Shown here: positions 10,421 to 19,697 of the stretch, piece after piece
Numbering within the stretch: position 1 is the stretch's first letter
Layout: each line of letters opens with the position of its first letter
Assembly (NCBI RefSeq): GCF_015831355.1
Contig: NZ_JADWYR010000001.1
Span: 2,108,001-2,172,000, forward strand
Direction of reading: 5' to 3'
DNA from: Panacibacter microcysteis
GTDB lineage: Bacteria; Bacteroidota; Bacteroidia; Chitinophagales; Chitinophagaceae
Length of the DNA: 64,000 bases
Notes under the pieces: model-generated
Databases searched by the model: none
Seen by the model: only the letters and a program-made list of their open reading frames with translations
Told to the model about the DNA's origin: nothing
Made by a program: the position numbers and the translations under genes

Positions 10421-12424
10421 ATGCGCCAACATTACCGATTCTTTTTCCTGCTCTTTTTTTTGTGTGCTGCTTGCGGGGCAAAGTCTCAGTCTGTTATTAC
10501 CTTAACAGACAGTACTGATGACTTATGGATTGGCAAAGCTGTTTACTATCTGGAAGACGCAGCAGCACAATTGTCGTTTGATGAAATAGTAAAGGACTCT
10601 GTGAACCGGCTTTTTTTAAAACTCGACCAGGATGCGCCCAACTTTGGCAATGTAGAAACCACGATATGGAACAAGTTTTATGTAGTAAACAAATCTTCCA
10701 GGAAATGGGTATTATCTGTTTTGAACTATGATATTGACACACTTGTATTTCATTATAAAGACAGCCTGAACAATGTGCAAAAAATTGTTGCCGGCAGCTC
10801 CCGGCCGCTTAGTTCGAGAAAATACAAAACACCATACTATACGTTTGATCTGCCTGCAAATATTGATGATACTGCCGTTTTTTACCTGAAAGTGCAAACC
10901 TATATATTCCAGTACCCGATGGTGGTAAGCTCGCAGGAAAAATACATAGAAGATCTGCACATTAACAATTTACTCAAAGGGCTTTATTATGGGTTTGTTA
11001 TATTGATCATAATTTATAATCTTATACTGTTTGTATCATTAAAAGACCGCAATTATCTCTACTATATTATTTACATCTTCTTTACAGCTCTGCTTATGGC
11101 AGAGCATGCCGGGGTGATAGCGCTGGTCTGGGGAGACAAATTTCACTTCTTATGGAACCGTGGCCCTTTGATACTATCCCTTGCAGCAATTTTCTTTTTG
11201 CTATTTTCAAAATCCTTTCTTGAAACCAAAAGGTTTACACCGCGTGCACACGCAGTTATCAATTACGGGTTTATTCCCTTGTTGTGTCTGAGTATTCTTT
11301 TCAATCTTTTAAATGAAAATCTGTACGCCTCTGTAATCAACCAAGTGATTGGTTTTGGCTTGCTGTTGTTTATGTGCATAAATGCGTTCACCATTTATAA
11401 AAGGGGTTTTTATTCGGCGAGGTTTTATATACTGGCCTGTGGTTTTTATTTTATCGGGGTTACCATTTTTATACTTAAAACATTTGCTGTTATTCCATAT
11501 AATCTTTTCACATCAAATGCTATGGAAATGGGTTCGGCCATAGAAATGATGTTGTTTTCGGTATCAATGGCAGACCGTATAACGACATTCAAGAAAGAAA
11601 AAGCAAAAGCGCAGAAAGAACTCATTCAATCTTTGAAAGAAAATGAACGGTTGATAACCGAACAAAACAAAGTACTGGAAATAAAAGTAGATGAACGTAC
11701 CAAAGCCTTGCAGCAAACATTGAGTGCGTTGGAAATATCGCAGAATGAACTGCAGCAAAAAAACCTCGTTATTACAAAAGAGAAGGAAAGAAGTGACCAT
11801 CTTTTGCTGAATATATTGCCTTATGAAACCGCACAGGAGTTGAAGGAGACCGGTACAGCAGTTGCAAGGTTCTATGATAATGTAACGGTAATGTTTACAG
11901 ATTTTAAAGATTTTACAAGTATTACAGAGCATATGCAGCCTACAGAACTGGTAACCGAATTAGATCATTGTTTCAGGGCGTTTGATGGTATTATAGACAA
12001 GTATGATATTGAAAAAATAAAAACCATCGGTGACAGTTATATGGCGGCGGCAGGCTTGCCTGTACCAGATGATGCAGGAGCAACTAAGATCATCAAAGCA
12101 GCAATCGAATTGCAGGTCTTTATGCATCAGCATAACGAGATGCGAATTTCAGGCGGGTTAAAACCTTTTGAAATTCGTATAGGTGTTCATACAGGCTCTG
12201 TTATTGCAGGCATTGTGGGCAGCAAAAAATTTGCTTACGATATATGGGGAGATACAGTAAACACCGCATCGCGTATGGAAAGTTCCGGCGTTCCGGGCAA
12301 AATAAATATCAGTGAGGCTACTTATGCGCTTATAAAAGACAATTTCAATTGTGTTTACCGCGGAAAAATTGCCGCCAAAAGCAAAGGAGAAATTGACATG
12401 TATTTTGTAGAAGGCGCGCTTTAG
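10421..12424 (+). CDS. 7TM-DISM receptor adenylate cyclase (class III)
   Basis: Membrane-bound class III nucleotidyl cyclase, 667 residues from ATG 10421 (the open frame begins earlier, inside the preceding gene). Order: signal peptide; an extracytoplasmic domain of the 7TMR-DISM type to about 190; seven hydrophobic helices to about 390; a coiled coil (about 395-470); and the catalytic domain. Metal-binding aspartates are in FTDFKDF (about 494 and 498). Lys534 in EKIKTIGD and Asp607 in YDIWGD are the pair that selects ATP in adenylate cyclases, and N and R of TVNTASRM are also present. It therefore most likely makes cAMP in response to an outside ligand. It is probably co-transcribed with the upstream phosphoesterase. 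Confidence 0.88.
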   Translation: MRQHYRFFFLLFFLCAACGAKSQSVITLTDSTDDLWIGKAVYYLEDAAAQLSFDEIVKDSVNRLFLKLDQDAPNFGNVETTIWNKFYVVNKSSRKWVLSVLNYDIDTLVFHYKDSLNNVQKIVAGSSRPLSSRKYKTPYYTFDLPANIDDTAVFYLKVQTYIFQYPMVVSSQEKYIEDLHINNLLKGLYYGFVILIIIYNLILFVSLKDRNYLYYIIYIFFTALLMAEHAGVIALVWGDKFHFLWNRGPLILSLAAIFFLLFSKSFLETKRFTPRAHAVINYGFIPLLCLSILFNLLNENLYASVINQVIGFGLLLFMCINAFTIYKRGFYSARFYILACGFYFIGVTIFILKTFAVIPYNLFTSNAMEMGSAIEMMLFSVSMADRITTFKKEKAKAQKELIQSLKENERLITEQNKVLEIKVDERTKALQQTLSALEISQNELQQKNLVITKEKERSDHLLLNILPYETAQELKETGTAVARFYDNVTVMFTDFKDFTSITEHMQPTELVTELDHCFRAFDGIIDKYDIEKIKTIGDSYMAAAGLPVPDDAGATKIIKAAIELQVFMHQHNEMRISGGLKPFEIRIGVHTGSVIAGIVGSKKFAYDIWGDTVNTASRMESSGVPGKINISEATYALIKDNFNCVYRGKIAAKSKGEIDMYFVEGAL

Positions 12425-12448
12425 CTGATTTGAAAAATGGCAAAGGTT

Positions 12449-13321
12449 TTATCTTTTCATATTTACCATATACACACCTGCCAGAATGATCAGCAAACAA
12501 CCAATCTCTGCAAGTGTTACCTGCTCTCCATACAGCATGCCCCATATTACAGCTATTACCGGAATGCCGTACGTTACCAGCGAGGCGAACAATGGTCCGT
12601 CTCTTTTTACCAGCATGTAGAATAATATTGTTGCAACGGCAGAGCCCATTACACCGAGCAGGCAGGAAGCAAGTGTGGCATGCATTACAGGTTCGCTGGT
12701 AAAGGGTAGTTCAAAATAACCGGAGAAGATAAGTATCAGTAATGCCGGTAATAATAAAAAAGCAAATGACATGGCAGCAACACTGATAGCCGCCGTATTT
12801 TGCAGGTAACGGCTTACCATATTTACGTTGCAGGCATAACACACAGTTGCCATTAAAACCAGCGATGCATAAGAAAGGTCACCTACACTTATCCCTTCAT
12901 GTGCTGCAAAAGGCAATAGCAGCAACCCGATAAAACCTGTAACTACGCCGAGTATTTTGTAAATGCCGGCGGTAAGTTTAAAAAACGTTACGCCTACTAT
13001 TATTGTAAACATCGGTGTAAGAGAGTTAAGGATAGCGGCCAGTGAGCTGTTTATTTTAGTCTCCGCAATGCAGTATAAAAAAGCCGGAAAAAAACTACCC
13101 AGCAAACCGGAGAGTATTACAAAACCCCGCTTATTTTTTGGTACATTCCTGAAAGCTTTATACGCAAACGGCAATAATGCAATGGCCGCACTCAATATTC
13201 TAATAGAAGCCACCTGGTAAGCTGTCAAAGCCTGCATACCCAGCTTCATAAGTATAAAAGAACTACCCCATATAACACAAAGAAGTACAAACAACACCCA
13301 GCCTGCAAAACTTTTAGCCAA
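12449..13321 (-). CDS. EamA/DMT family transporter
   Basis: A 290-residue inner-membrane protein with about ten hydrophobic helices arranged as two EamA repeats. The first begins FVLLCVIWGSSFILMKLG and the second starts near residue 150. Both the W-G-S motif and the GxxxxPxxA-like segments fit the drug/metabolite transporter superfamily. The exported metabolite is unknown. It is convergent with the cyclase (24-nt gap) and divergent from the PPK2 gene (57-nt gap). Confidence 0.88.
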   Translation of the reverse strand: MAKSFAGWVLFVLLCVIWGSSFILMKLGMQALTAYQVASIRILSAAIALLPFAYKAFRNVPKNKRGFVILSGLLGSFFPAFLYCIAETKINSSLAAILNSLTPMFTIIVGVTFFKLTAGIYKILGVVTGFIGLLLLPFAAHEGISVGDLSYASLVLMATVCYACNVNMVSRYLQNTAAISVAAMSFAFLLLPALLILIFSGYFELPFTSEPVMHATLASCLLGVMGSAVATILFYMLVKRDGPLFASLVTYGIPVIAVIWGMLYGEQVTLAEIGCLLIILAGVYMVNMKR

Positions 13322-13378
13322 ATTGAAAATTTTGGCAAAGGTCTTTTTTTAAAACAATAAAAGATAACTTTAAAAAAA

Positions 13379-14134
13379 ATGATATATATGGCTTCTGTTA
13401 AGCTGTCAGAAATAAGTACAAGGGCCCCGGGGAAACTGGACAAAGAAAAAACCAAAGCAAAAACAGCAACGATGCTGGCAGCGTTGGATGAGCTGCAGAA
13501 TCTCTTATATGCAGAAAGCAAACACTCGGTACTGATTGTTATACAGGGTATGGATGCCAGTGGAAAAGATGGTGTCATCAGAAATGTATTTGGTAACCTT
13601 AACCCGCAGGGGGTAACTGTGCAGTCCTTTAAAGCGCCTACACCGCTGGAACTGTCGCACGATTTCCTTTGGCGCATTCACCAGCATACGCCTCCAAAAG
13701 GTATGATGCAGCTATTTAACCGGTCTCATTATGAAGACATTCTTATAACAAGGGTGCATAAACTTATAGATGATGATATCGCCAAAAAAAGAATGAAGGC
13801 CATCAACGATTTTGAAGACCTGCTTGTAAAACACAATCATACCCATGTGCTAAAGTTTTACCTGCATGTATCAAAAGAAGAGCAGCATAAACGCCTGGAA
13901 GAAAGATTGAGCGACAAAACAAAACAATGGAAATACAATGAGAAAGATTTTGAAGAAGCAAAGCTTTGGGATGTTTATATGAACATGTACGAAGATTGCT
14001 TTAAAAACTGCAATACTGTTCCATGGCATATCATTCCTGCAGACCAGAACTGGTATAAAGAATACCTTATAACTGAGGCGCTGTATACATTGCTTAAGAG
14101 CCTCAATATGCGTTACCCGGGGTTAAAGAAATAG
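13379..14134 (+). CDS. Polyphosphate kinase 2 family protein
   Basis: A 251-residue PPK2-type enzyme that uses polyphosphate to phosphorylate nucleotides, or the reverse. It has the Walker A-like motif GMDASGKDG (about residues 59-67), the conserved KAPTPLELSHDFLWR segment, the lid/Walker B region FNRSHYED and the DNWYK-like AVPADQNWYKEYL-type end (here IIPADQNWYKEYL). Length fits a single-domain class I/III PPK2. Translation may begin at ATG 13388 instead (ASVKLSEIST then follows). TAACTTTA at 13365-13372 is a weak -7 candidate. Confidence 0.9.
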   Translation: MIYMASVKLSEISTRAPGKLDKEKTKAKTATMLAALDELQNLLYAESKHSVLIVIQGMDASGKDGVIRNVFGNLNPQGVTVQSFKAPTPLELSHDFLWRIHQHTPPKGMMQLFNRSHYEDILITRVHKLIDDDIAKKRMKAINDFEDLLVKHNHTHVLKFYLHVSKEEQHKRLEERLSDKTKQWKYNEKDFEEAKLWDVYMNMYEDCFKNCNTVPWHIIPADQNWYKEYLITEALYTLLKSLNMRYPGLKK

Positions 14135-14198
14135 CAATATTGAAGTAGTACTATTTTTATTATCTTAGATTATCTTCTTCAAAACTAAAACGAACCTT

Positions 14199-14582
14199 AT
14201 GGGATTTATTAAAGAATTTAAAGACTTTGCTATCAGGGGAAATGTGGTAGATCTTGCAATCGCAGTAATTATTGGCGGCGCTTTCGGCAAAATCGTTACA
14301 TCTTTAAATGAAGATGTTATTACCCCCCTGCTGTTGAAACCTGCATTGGAAGCCGCAAATCTTACCAACCTAAATGAGCTAACCATATTTGGCTCGGTTA
14401 AATATGGCAATTTTATCGCTGCCATATTAAATTTTGTCATAATAGCTTTTGTTTTGTTTCTTATTGTAAAAGGTGTAAACGCAACCAAAAAGAAAGAAGC
14501 AGAAAAACCTGCTGCGCCACCTGCTCCATCCACAACAGAAAAATTGCTCATGGAAATAAGAGACGAGCTGAAAAAAGGTTAA
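14199..14582 (+). CDS. mscL: Large-conductance mechanosensitive channel MscL
   Basis: Tension-gated homopentameric channel of the inner membrane that releases solutes on osmotic downshock. 127 residues: the amphipathic N-terminal helix and TM1 (FIKEFKDFAIRGNVVDLAIAVIIGGAFGKIV) carry the signature with the gate glycines. TM2 lies at about 68-92 and a charged C-terminal helix at the end. A proline/alanine linker (EKPAAPPAPS) precedes that helix. A hairpin with a U run follows before scpA. Confidence 0.95.
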   Translation: MGFIKEFKDFAIRGNVVDLAIAVIIGGAFGKIVTSLNEDVITPLLLKPALEAANLTNLNELTIFGSVKYGNFIAAILNFVIIAFVLFLIVKGVNATKKKEAEKPAAPPAPSTTEKLLMEIRDELKKG

Positions 14583-14638
14583 TTGTGGAATACTTGTGCG
14601 GTAAACAAGGCCACGTTTACGCATACATCATACCTTTG

Positions 14639-14677
14639 AAATCCCGGTACAGCATACAGCGCCGGGGTTTTTCTTTT
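14639..14677 (+). terminator. Terminator between mscL and scpA
   Basis: Stem AATCCCGG / CCGGGGTT with one G-U pair and a long loop, followed by TTTTTCTTTTT. It lies just before the scpA start codon. TACCTTTG (14631-14638), matching the -7 consensus, directly precedes the stem and may drive scpA instead. Confidence 0.5.
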
Positions 14678-14690
14678 TAAAAATTACAAA

Positions 14691-15479
14691 GTGAATTCAC
14701 CCGGTTACCAGATAAAATTGCCACAGTTCGAAGGACCGTTCGATCTTTTACTGTTTTTCATAGAAAGAGATGAGCTCGATATATACGATATTCCCATTAC
14801 CCGTATTATCAAAGATTTCCTCGCCTATATACATGAGCAGGAAAAATTAAACATTGAGTTAAGCAGCGAGTTCATTTTGCTTGTTTCTACACTCATGCGC
14901 ATCAAAGCAAAAATGTTATTGCCAAGAAAAGAAATAGATGCGCAGGGCAATGAAATAGATCCGCGTCAGGAACTGGTTGATAAAATACTCGAATACAAGA
15001 AATTTAAAGAAGCCGCTGTGCAAATGGCAGAAATGGAAGCCATGCGCATGCTTATGCTTAAACGCGGCAACCTGCAGAAAGAACTCGCAATGATTGGTGA
15101 AGAAGCAGCCGAAGGAACAGAAATACAAACGGTAACGCTCTTCAAACTAATGAAGGCGTTCGAGAAAGTAATGCAGCGCGTACACGACAGAAATAATAAA
15201 CCTGTGCACACCGTGGTCCGCTACAATTACACCATGGAAGGCAGCCGCGAAAACATGATGGATCTTGTACGCACAGAAAAAACCGTGGCTTTCGAAAAAA
15301 TATTCGATGTGTGCCAGGATCGCATACACGCCATCTTCCTTTTTCTCTCCATGCTCGAGCTGGCGCAGCAGCGCTACATGACCATCATGGTTGGCGATGG
15401 CCGCAACAACTTTATTGTGGAATGGAATGAAAACAGGGAAGAAGAAGTAGAAACGATCATCGATGTTCCCGCCAATTAG
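14691..15479 (+). CDS. scpA: Segregation and condensation protein A (ScpA)
   Basis: Kleisin subunit of the SMC-ScpAB condensin, which organises and separates daughter chromosomes. 262 residues; the N-terminal signature YQIKLPQFEGPFDLLLFFIERDELDIYDIPI binds the SMC neck, and the C-terminal winged helix (about 190-255) binds the SMC head. A GTG start at 14691 is required to include the signature. No scpB or smc is in the window. Confidence 0.95.
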   Translation: MNSPGYQIKLPQFEGPFDLLLFFIERDELDIYDIPITRIIKDFLAYIHEQEKLNIELSSEFILLVSTLMRIKAKMLLPRKEIDAQGNEIDPRQELVDKILEYKKFKEAAVQMAEMEAMRMLMLKRGNLQKELAMIGEEAAEGTEIQTVTLFKLMKAFEKVMQRVHDRNNKPVHTVVRYNYTMEGSRENMMDLVRTEKTVAFEKIFDVCQDRIHAIFLFLSMLELAQQRYMTIMVGDGRNNFIVEWNENREEEVETIIDVPAN

Positions 15480-15508
15480 CCGCTGTTGACATAATTTTTT
15501 TTATTGAT

Positions 15509-15560
15509 GGCCCCATTTGCATAACACAGGTGGGGCTCTTGTTGCGTCGCACTCTTGTAC
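15509..15560 (+). repeat. Intergenic repeat arm 6, forward, type A
   Basis: Perfect core GTTGCGTCGCACTCTTGTAC at 15541-15560; the outer part is diverged. It lies between convergent scpA and the Ca2+-ATPase gene and pairs with arm 7 beyond the ATPase gene. Confidence 0.8.
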
Positions 15561-15621
15561 TGCAGTACACAGTGCAGCGATAGCGATCCGGGTGTAACAG
15601 CACCGGTATATGAGAAAGCAA

Positions 15622-18192
15622 CTAAGCGCTGCCTTTTCTGCTCCTCTTCAGGATTTTTTCCGCTTCCACTGCAAAAAACACAACAGATGAAACACCAATA
15701 GCTGTAAGCAATTCCACTGTGGTTAAAGGCTGGGTATTAAAAAATGTATTAAGTACAGGCAAATAGATAATTGCAAGCTGCAGCAGAAAAGTAACCAGTA
15801 CAGCACCGGTTAGCAATTTATTGCTCATCAGGCCTTGTTTAAACAACGATTGATATTCACTGCGTATAGCCATAACGTGCCACATCTGCCCGAGGCATAA
15901 CACCGTAAAAACAATCGTCTGCCAGTGTTCAGAGCCCGTGTAAATTTCAAAAGCCTGTATACCAATTGTTAGTCCACCTGTAAGCAGGCCCACCCATACA
16001 ATATGAAAAGCCATACCGCCCGAAAAAATACTTTCATCCGTCCTGCGTGGCGGCCGCTGCATGATATTTTTTTCGGCAGGTTCCATAGCAAGCGCCAGTG
16101 CAGGCAATCCGTCTGTAACAAGATTGATCCATAAAATATGTATGGGCAGCAGTGGAACGGGTAATCCTATCAACGGGGCAAGCAAGATGGCCCATATCTC
16201 CGCAGAATTGCCAGTCATAATGTATTTAATAAACTTGCGTATGTTATCATAAATACGGCGGCCTTCTTTTATAGCTTTTACAATGGTTGCAAAATTGTCG
16301 TCGAGTAAGATCATATGGGCCGACTCTTTTGATACGTCCGTACCGGTTATACCCATTGCTATTCCAATATTTGCTTTTTTTAATGACGGAGCGTCGTTTA
16401 CACCATCCCCCGTCATGGCAACAAAGTGCTCCCTGGCCTGCAATGCTTTAATAATGCGCATTTTCTGTTCCGGCGAAACCCTTGCGTATACTTTTATATT
16501 TTCTACTACTGCGGCAAAAGATCCATCATCCAGTTTGGTTAGCGCGGCCCCGGTAATCGTTTTATCTTCTTTGCCGGAAATAATTCCCAATTCCTTTGCA
16601 ATAACTTTTGCCGTCACAGGATGGTCACCTGTAATCATTACGGGTATAATACCGGCAGATTTGCATTCTTTTATAGCCTCTGCGGCTTCTGGCCTTGGCG
16701 GATCTATCATACCCGCAAGACCGATGATGTGCAGTTTTTCCTCTATACTGCCAGGTGTAACCGCACCAGGTAAGTGATGTAGCCACTTCATGCCATAGCC
16801 CAGCACCCGCATTCCCTTTTCTGCAAAAATATCTGCCTCATTTTTTACTGTTTCCTCCATATTATGATCGGCGCTTACGGCAAGTAAAGATTCTATGGCA
16901 CCCTTGGTTACCACGAGGAATTTATCTTTATAGGCATGAATGGTGGTCATTAATTTTCTATCAGCATCAAAAGGTATTTCTGCCACCCGGGGATAAGTGT
17001 TTACGAGTTGGTCTGCGTTCTCAACATGTTGTATCGCGTACCTGTATACGGCAATCTCTGTTGGGTCTCCGTTCAACTCATCGCCTTTGCCTTCTTTTAC
17101 ATCATGATTAAGTAAGGCCAGCAATAACAGTGGGCTTTTGGTATCCTCAATGTGCACGGTAGTTTCAAAAGTTTTTACCTGTTTTACGGTCATTCTGTTT
17201 TCGGTAAGGGTGCCGGTTTTATCTGTGCAGATATAGGTTACAGAGCCAAGCGTTTCTACCGCATGCAGTTTTCGGGTCAGCGCATTATTACGTACCAGTC
17301 TTTTTGCACCCATGGCCAGTGCAATTGTTATTACAGCAGGCAGTGCTTCAGGAATTGCGGCTACGGCCAGGGAAAGTACGGTAAGCAACATTTTCAACCA
17401 GTCTTCTCCCCGCAGATAGCCGGCAAAAAACAGCAGTACACAAAGCAGGATAATAAATACAGATAGTTTTTTACTAAAATCGCTCATGCGCTTTTGTAAA
17501 GGTGTCGGCGGCGTGTCTTCCTGTAGCATGCTCGCAATTTTACCAAGCTCTGTTTCCATGCCTGTGGCTGTAACAATGCCTGTTGCTCTTCCATATGTTA
17601 CAACAGTGCCTTTAAAAGCCATGTTCAGCCTGTCACCAGGTGGCAGGTCTTCTTTATGTAAAGTCTTTTCGGTTTTCTCTGCAGGCACAGATTCTCCGGT
17701 AAGGCCAGACTCATCAATTTTCAGTGATGCTGTTTCCATTAACCTTATATCTGCCGGTACGATTTTGCCCGCTTCCAGTAAAACGATATCACCGGTAACA
17801 AGGGCTGTTGCCGGTATATTCTGGTGCAGATTGTCTCTTATTACGGTGGCAACGGGCGCAGCAATTTTCTTTAGTGACTGCATCGCTTTTTCGGCGCGGT
17901 ATTCCTGTAAAAAGCCTACCACTGCATTCAAAACGATGATAATGGAAATAACCAATGTATCCTTTAAGTCTCCTACCAGGCCGGATATAACTGCTGCTGC
18001 TACGAGCACCAGTATCATAATGTCTGCAAACTGTGAAAAGAATATAGATAAAACGGAGCGTTGGGGACCTTCCTGTAGTTCATTCGGTCCGTTGGCAGCC
18101 AGTTTCTCTTTTGCGGTGGTGGCAGAAAGGCCCTGCCTTTGGCTACCGGTTTTGGTTAATACCTCGGTTGGAGAAATGGTGTGCCAATGCAT
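15622..18192 (-). CDS. P-type Ca2+-transporting ATPase (SERCA/PMR1-like)
   Basis: A P2A-type cation pump of 856 residues. N-terminal cation-ATPase domain (WHTISPTEVLTKTGSQRQGL), actuator loop LTGESVPAEK, phosphorylation motif CTDKTGTLTENRM, nucleotide-domain KGA (TKGAIESLL), the hinge TGDGVNDAPSLKKA, and ten hydrophobic segments. The PEALP turn in helix 4 (AAIPEALPAV) and NLVTDGLPALALAMEP in helix 6 are calcium-pump-like. It probably exports Ca2+ across the inner membrane; Mn2+ is possible. The gene is enclosed by repeat arms 6 and 7. Confidence 0.9.
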   Translation of the reverse strand: MHWHTISPTEVLTKTGSQRQGLSATTAKEKLAANGPNELQEGPQRSVLSIFFSQFADIMILVLVAAAVISGLVGDLKDTLVISIIIVLNAVVGFLQEYRAEKAMQSLKKIAAPVATVIRDNLHQNIPATALVTGDIVLLEAGKIVPADIRLMETASLKIDESGLTGESVPAEKTEKTLHKEDLPPGDRLNMAFKGTVVTYGRATGIVTATGMETELGKIASMLQEDTPPTPLQKRMSDFSKKLSVFIILLCVLLFFAGYLRGEDWLKMLLTVLSLAVAAIPEALPAVITIALAMGAKRLVRNNALTRKLHAVETLGSVTYICTDKTGTLTENRMTVKQVKTFETTVHIEDTKSPLLLLALLNHDVKEGKGDELNGDPTEIAVYRYAIQHVENADQLVNTYPRVAEIPFDADRKLMTTIHAYKDKFLVVTKGAIESLLAVSADHNMEETVKNEADIFAEKGMRVLGYGMKWLHHLPGAVTPGSIEEKLHIIGLAGMIDPPRPEAAEAIKECKSAGIIPVMITGDHPVTAKVIAKELGIISGKEDKTITGAALTKLDDGSFAAVVENIKVYARVSPEQKMRIIKALQAREHFVAMTGDGVNDAPSLKKANIGIAMGITGTDVSKESAHMILLDDNFATIVKAIKEGRRIYDNIRKFIKYIMTGNSAEIWAILLAPLIGLPVPLLPIHILWINLVTDGLPALALAMEPAEKNIMQRPPRRTDESIFSGGMAFHIVWVGLLTGGLTIGIQAFEIYTGSEHWQTIVFTVLCLGQMWHVMAIRSEYQSLFKQGLMSNKLLTGAVLVTFLLQLAIIYLPVLNTFFNTQPLTTVELLTAIGVSSVVFFAVEAEKILKRSRKGSA

Positions 18193-18297
18193 GCTGCAGG
18201 TTTTTATAAAGTTACCTCAACAATTATGAATGGAACGAATAACATTGATGCGCTGTAAGCAACAAACAGATCGCCGGAGTTGCCATAAAAATGGAAC

Positions 18298-18346
18298 GTA
18301 CAAGTGAGTGACACAACCGGCGATGCCATGAAATGCAAATGCCGGT
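18298..18346 (-). repeat. Intergenic repeat arm 7, reverse, type B
   Basis: Core 18298-18317 is the reverse complement of GTTGTGTCACTCACTTGTAC; then CGGCGATGCCATGAAATGC and outer GCCGG. GTTGCCATAAAAAT (18279-18292) on its inner side is a box shared with three other copies. It lies 7 nt from the rodA stop. Confidence 0.85.
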
Positions 18347-18353
18347 TACATCT

Positions 18354-19694
18354 TTATCTCAATACCATTTGCCTGTCTGCATCGAGCCTGATGAGGATAA
18401 AAATGAGTACAGTAAATGTGAGTAGTGAAGAACCACCATAACTGATCAGTGGCAATGGAATGCCAATAATAGGGAAGAGACCAATTGTCATGCACACATT
18501 TACCGCGATGTGAAAGAAGATAATACTGGCTATACAGTAAGCATATACGCGGCTGAATGTGCTGCGCTGCCGTTCTGCGATAAAAATAATACGGAACAGC
18601 AAGAGGAAATAAATGCCCAAAAACAGCAGGCACCCTGCAAAGCCAAAGGCTTCACCCAATGAGGTGAATATGAAATCTGTGTGTTGCTCGGGCACATACT
18701 TGCCGCGTGTTTGTGTGCCTTTTAAAAAGCCTTTACCGATTAAACCACCTGAGCCGATGGCTATCTTGCTTTGGCGTACATTGTAATCATCCGGCTTTGT
18801 AACTTTTTTATCTGCCGCTTCACTTATTTGTGCACTGCGGTTTTGGCTGCAATCATAATCTTTACCTACCATGCTGTAAATACGCTGGCTTTGGTAGCAT
18901 TGAAACACATTGTTGAAAACATACGGAACAGCAAACCGTTGTATGCCTACGGCCACACCCCATATCATTACAATAAAAAGAAGAATGCTTTTGTTTCTTT
19001 TTACCTGGTAGCGCAGGAAGTAGACAAACAGTGCTGCGATTATGGTAAGAATGATGGCAAGCGTATTGGGCTCCATAACAAGTGTTGCCACCACAAGTGC
19101 CCCAATAGAAAAGCCGATGATAAGGATAATGCCTGGTAAACCTTCGCGGTACATTACTATAAAAAAGCTGGCATAAGCAAGTGCAAGACCCGTTTCGTTT
19201 TGCATAATGGAAAGCAGGGCAGGCGTTAGTGCGATTGCTGCGGCAATAACCTGGGATTTGATCTTTGTAAAATCAAGATCGAGCTGAGATAAATATTTGC
19301 CAAGCGCAAGGGAGGTAAATATCTTACATAATTCGGCAGGCTGCAGGTTAAAGCCCCCGCCAAGCGGTATCCAGCTTCTTGAGCCATTGATATCTTTTCC
19401 GATAACAAAAGTGAGGAGCATTAATCCAATACCAAAAACATAAAAGAGGTTGGCAAATGCGGTGTAAAGCTTGCTATCGCTAAGCAAAATAAAAATTGCC
19501 ACTACTGCAGATACACCGGCAAATAATAGCTGCTTGCTGTAGTTGGTATTGAATGCAAAGAATGCACCGGGTGTAAAGGTATCCGGGTTGTACTCCACCA
19601 TAAAGATGCAGAGAATACCTATTGCAACAAGCGTAGCGTACAACCACACCATTAACCAGTCAACACCTTTTGAGATCGGAGAAGTATTTGCCAT
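18354..19694 (-). CDS. rodA: Rod-shape SEDS glycosyltransferase RodA
   Basis: SEDS-family peptidoglycan polymerase of the elongasome, 446 residues with about ten membrane helices. Conserved blocks: SRSWIPLGGGFNLQPAELCKI, the large extracytoplasmic loop, and VPEQHTDFIFTSLGEAFGF, whose acidic residue in HTDF is the likely catalytic aspartate. ISYGGSSLLTF is near the C terminus. The loop between helices 6 and 8 carries extra residues (about 270-305, with two cysteines) compared with E. coli RodA. It starts 3 nt after its transpeptidase partner mrdA. Confidence 0.95.
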   Translation of the reverse strand: MANTSPISKGVDWLMVWLYATLVAIGILCIFMVEYNPDTFTPGAFFAFNTNYSKQLLFAGVSAVVAIFILLSDSKLYTAFANLFYVFGIGLMLLTFVIGKDINGSRSWIPLGGGFNLQPAELCKIFTSLALGKYLSQLDLDFTKIKSQVIAAAIALTPALLSIMQNETGLALAYASFFIVMYREGLPGIILIIGFSIGALVVATLVMEPNTLAIILTIIAALFVYFLRYQVKRNKSILLFIVMIWGVAVGIQRFAVPYVFNNVFQCYQSQRIYSMVGKDYDCSQNRSAQISEAADKKVTKPDDYNVRQSKIAIGSGGLIGKGFLKGTQTRGKYVPEQHTDFIFTSLGEAFGFAGCLLFLGIYFLLLFRIIFIAERQRSTFSRVYAYCIASIIFFHIAVNVCMTIGLFPIIGIPLPLISYGGSSLLTFTVLIFILIRLDADRQMVLR

Positions 19695-19697
19695 GCT

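Noticed and set aside
15510-15536. GCCCCA/TGGGGC hairpin as a terminator of scpA
   Set aside because: Only 6 bp with a 15-base loop and no U run after it on either strand.
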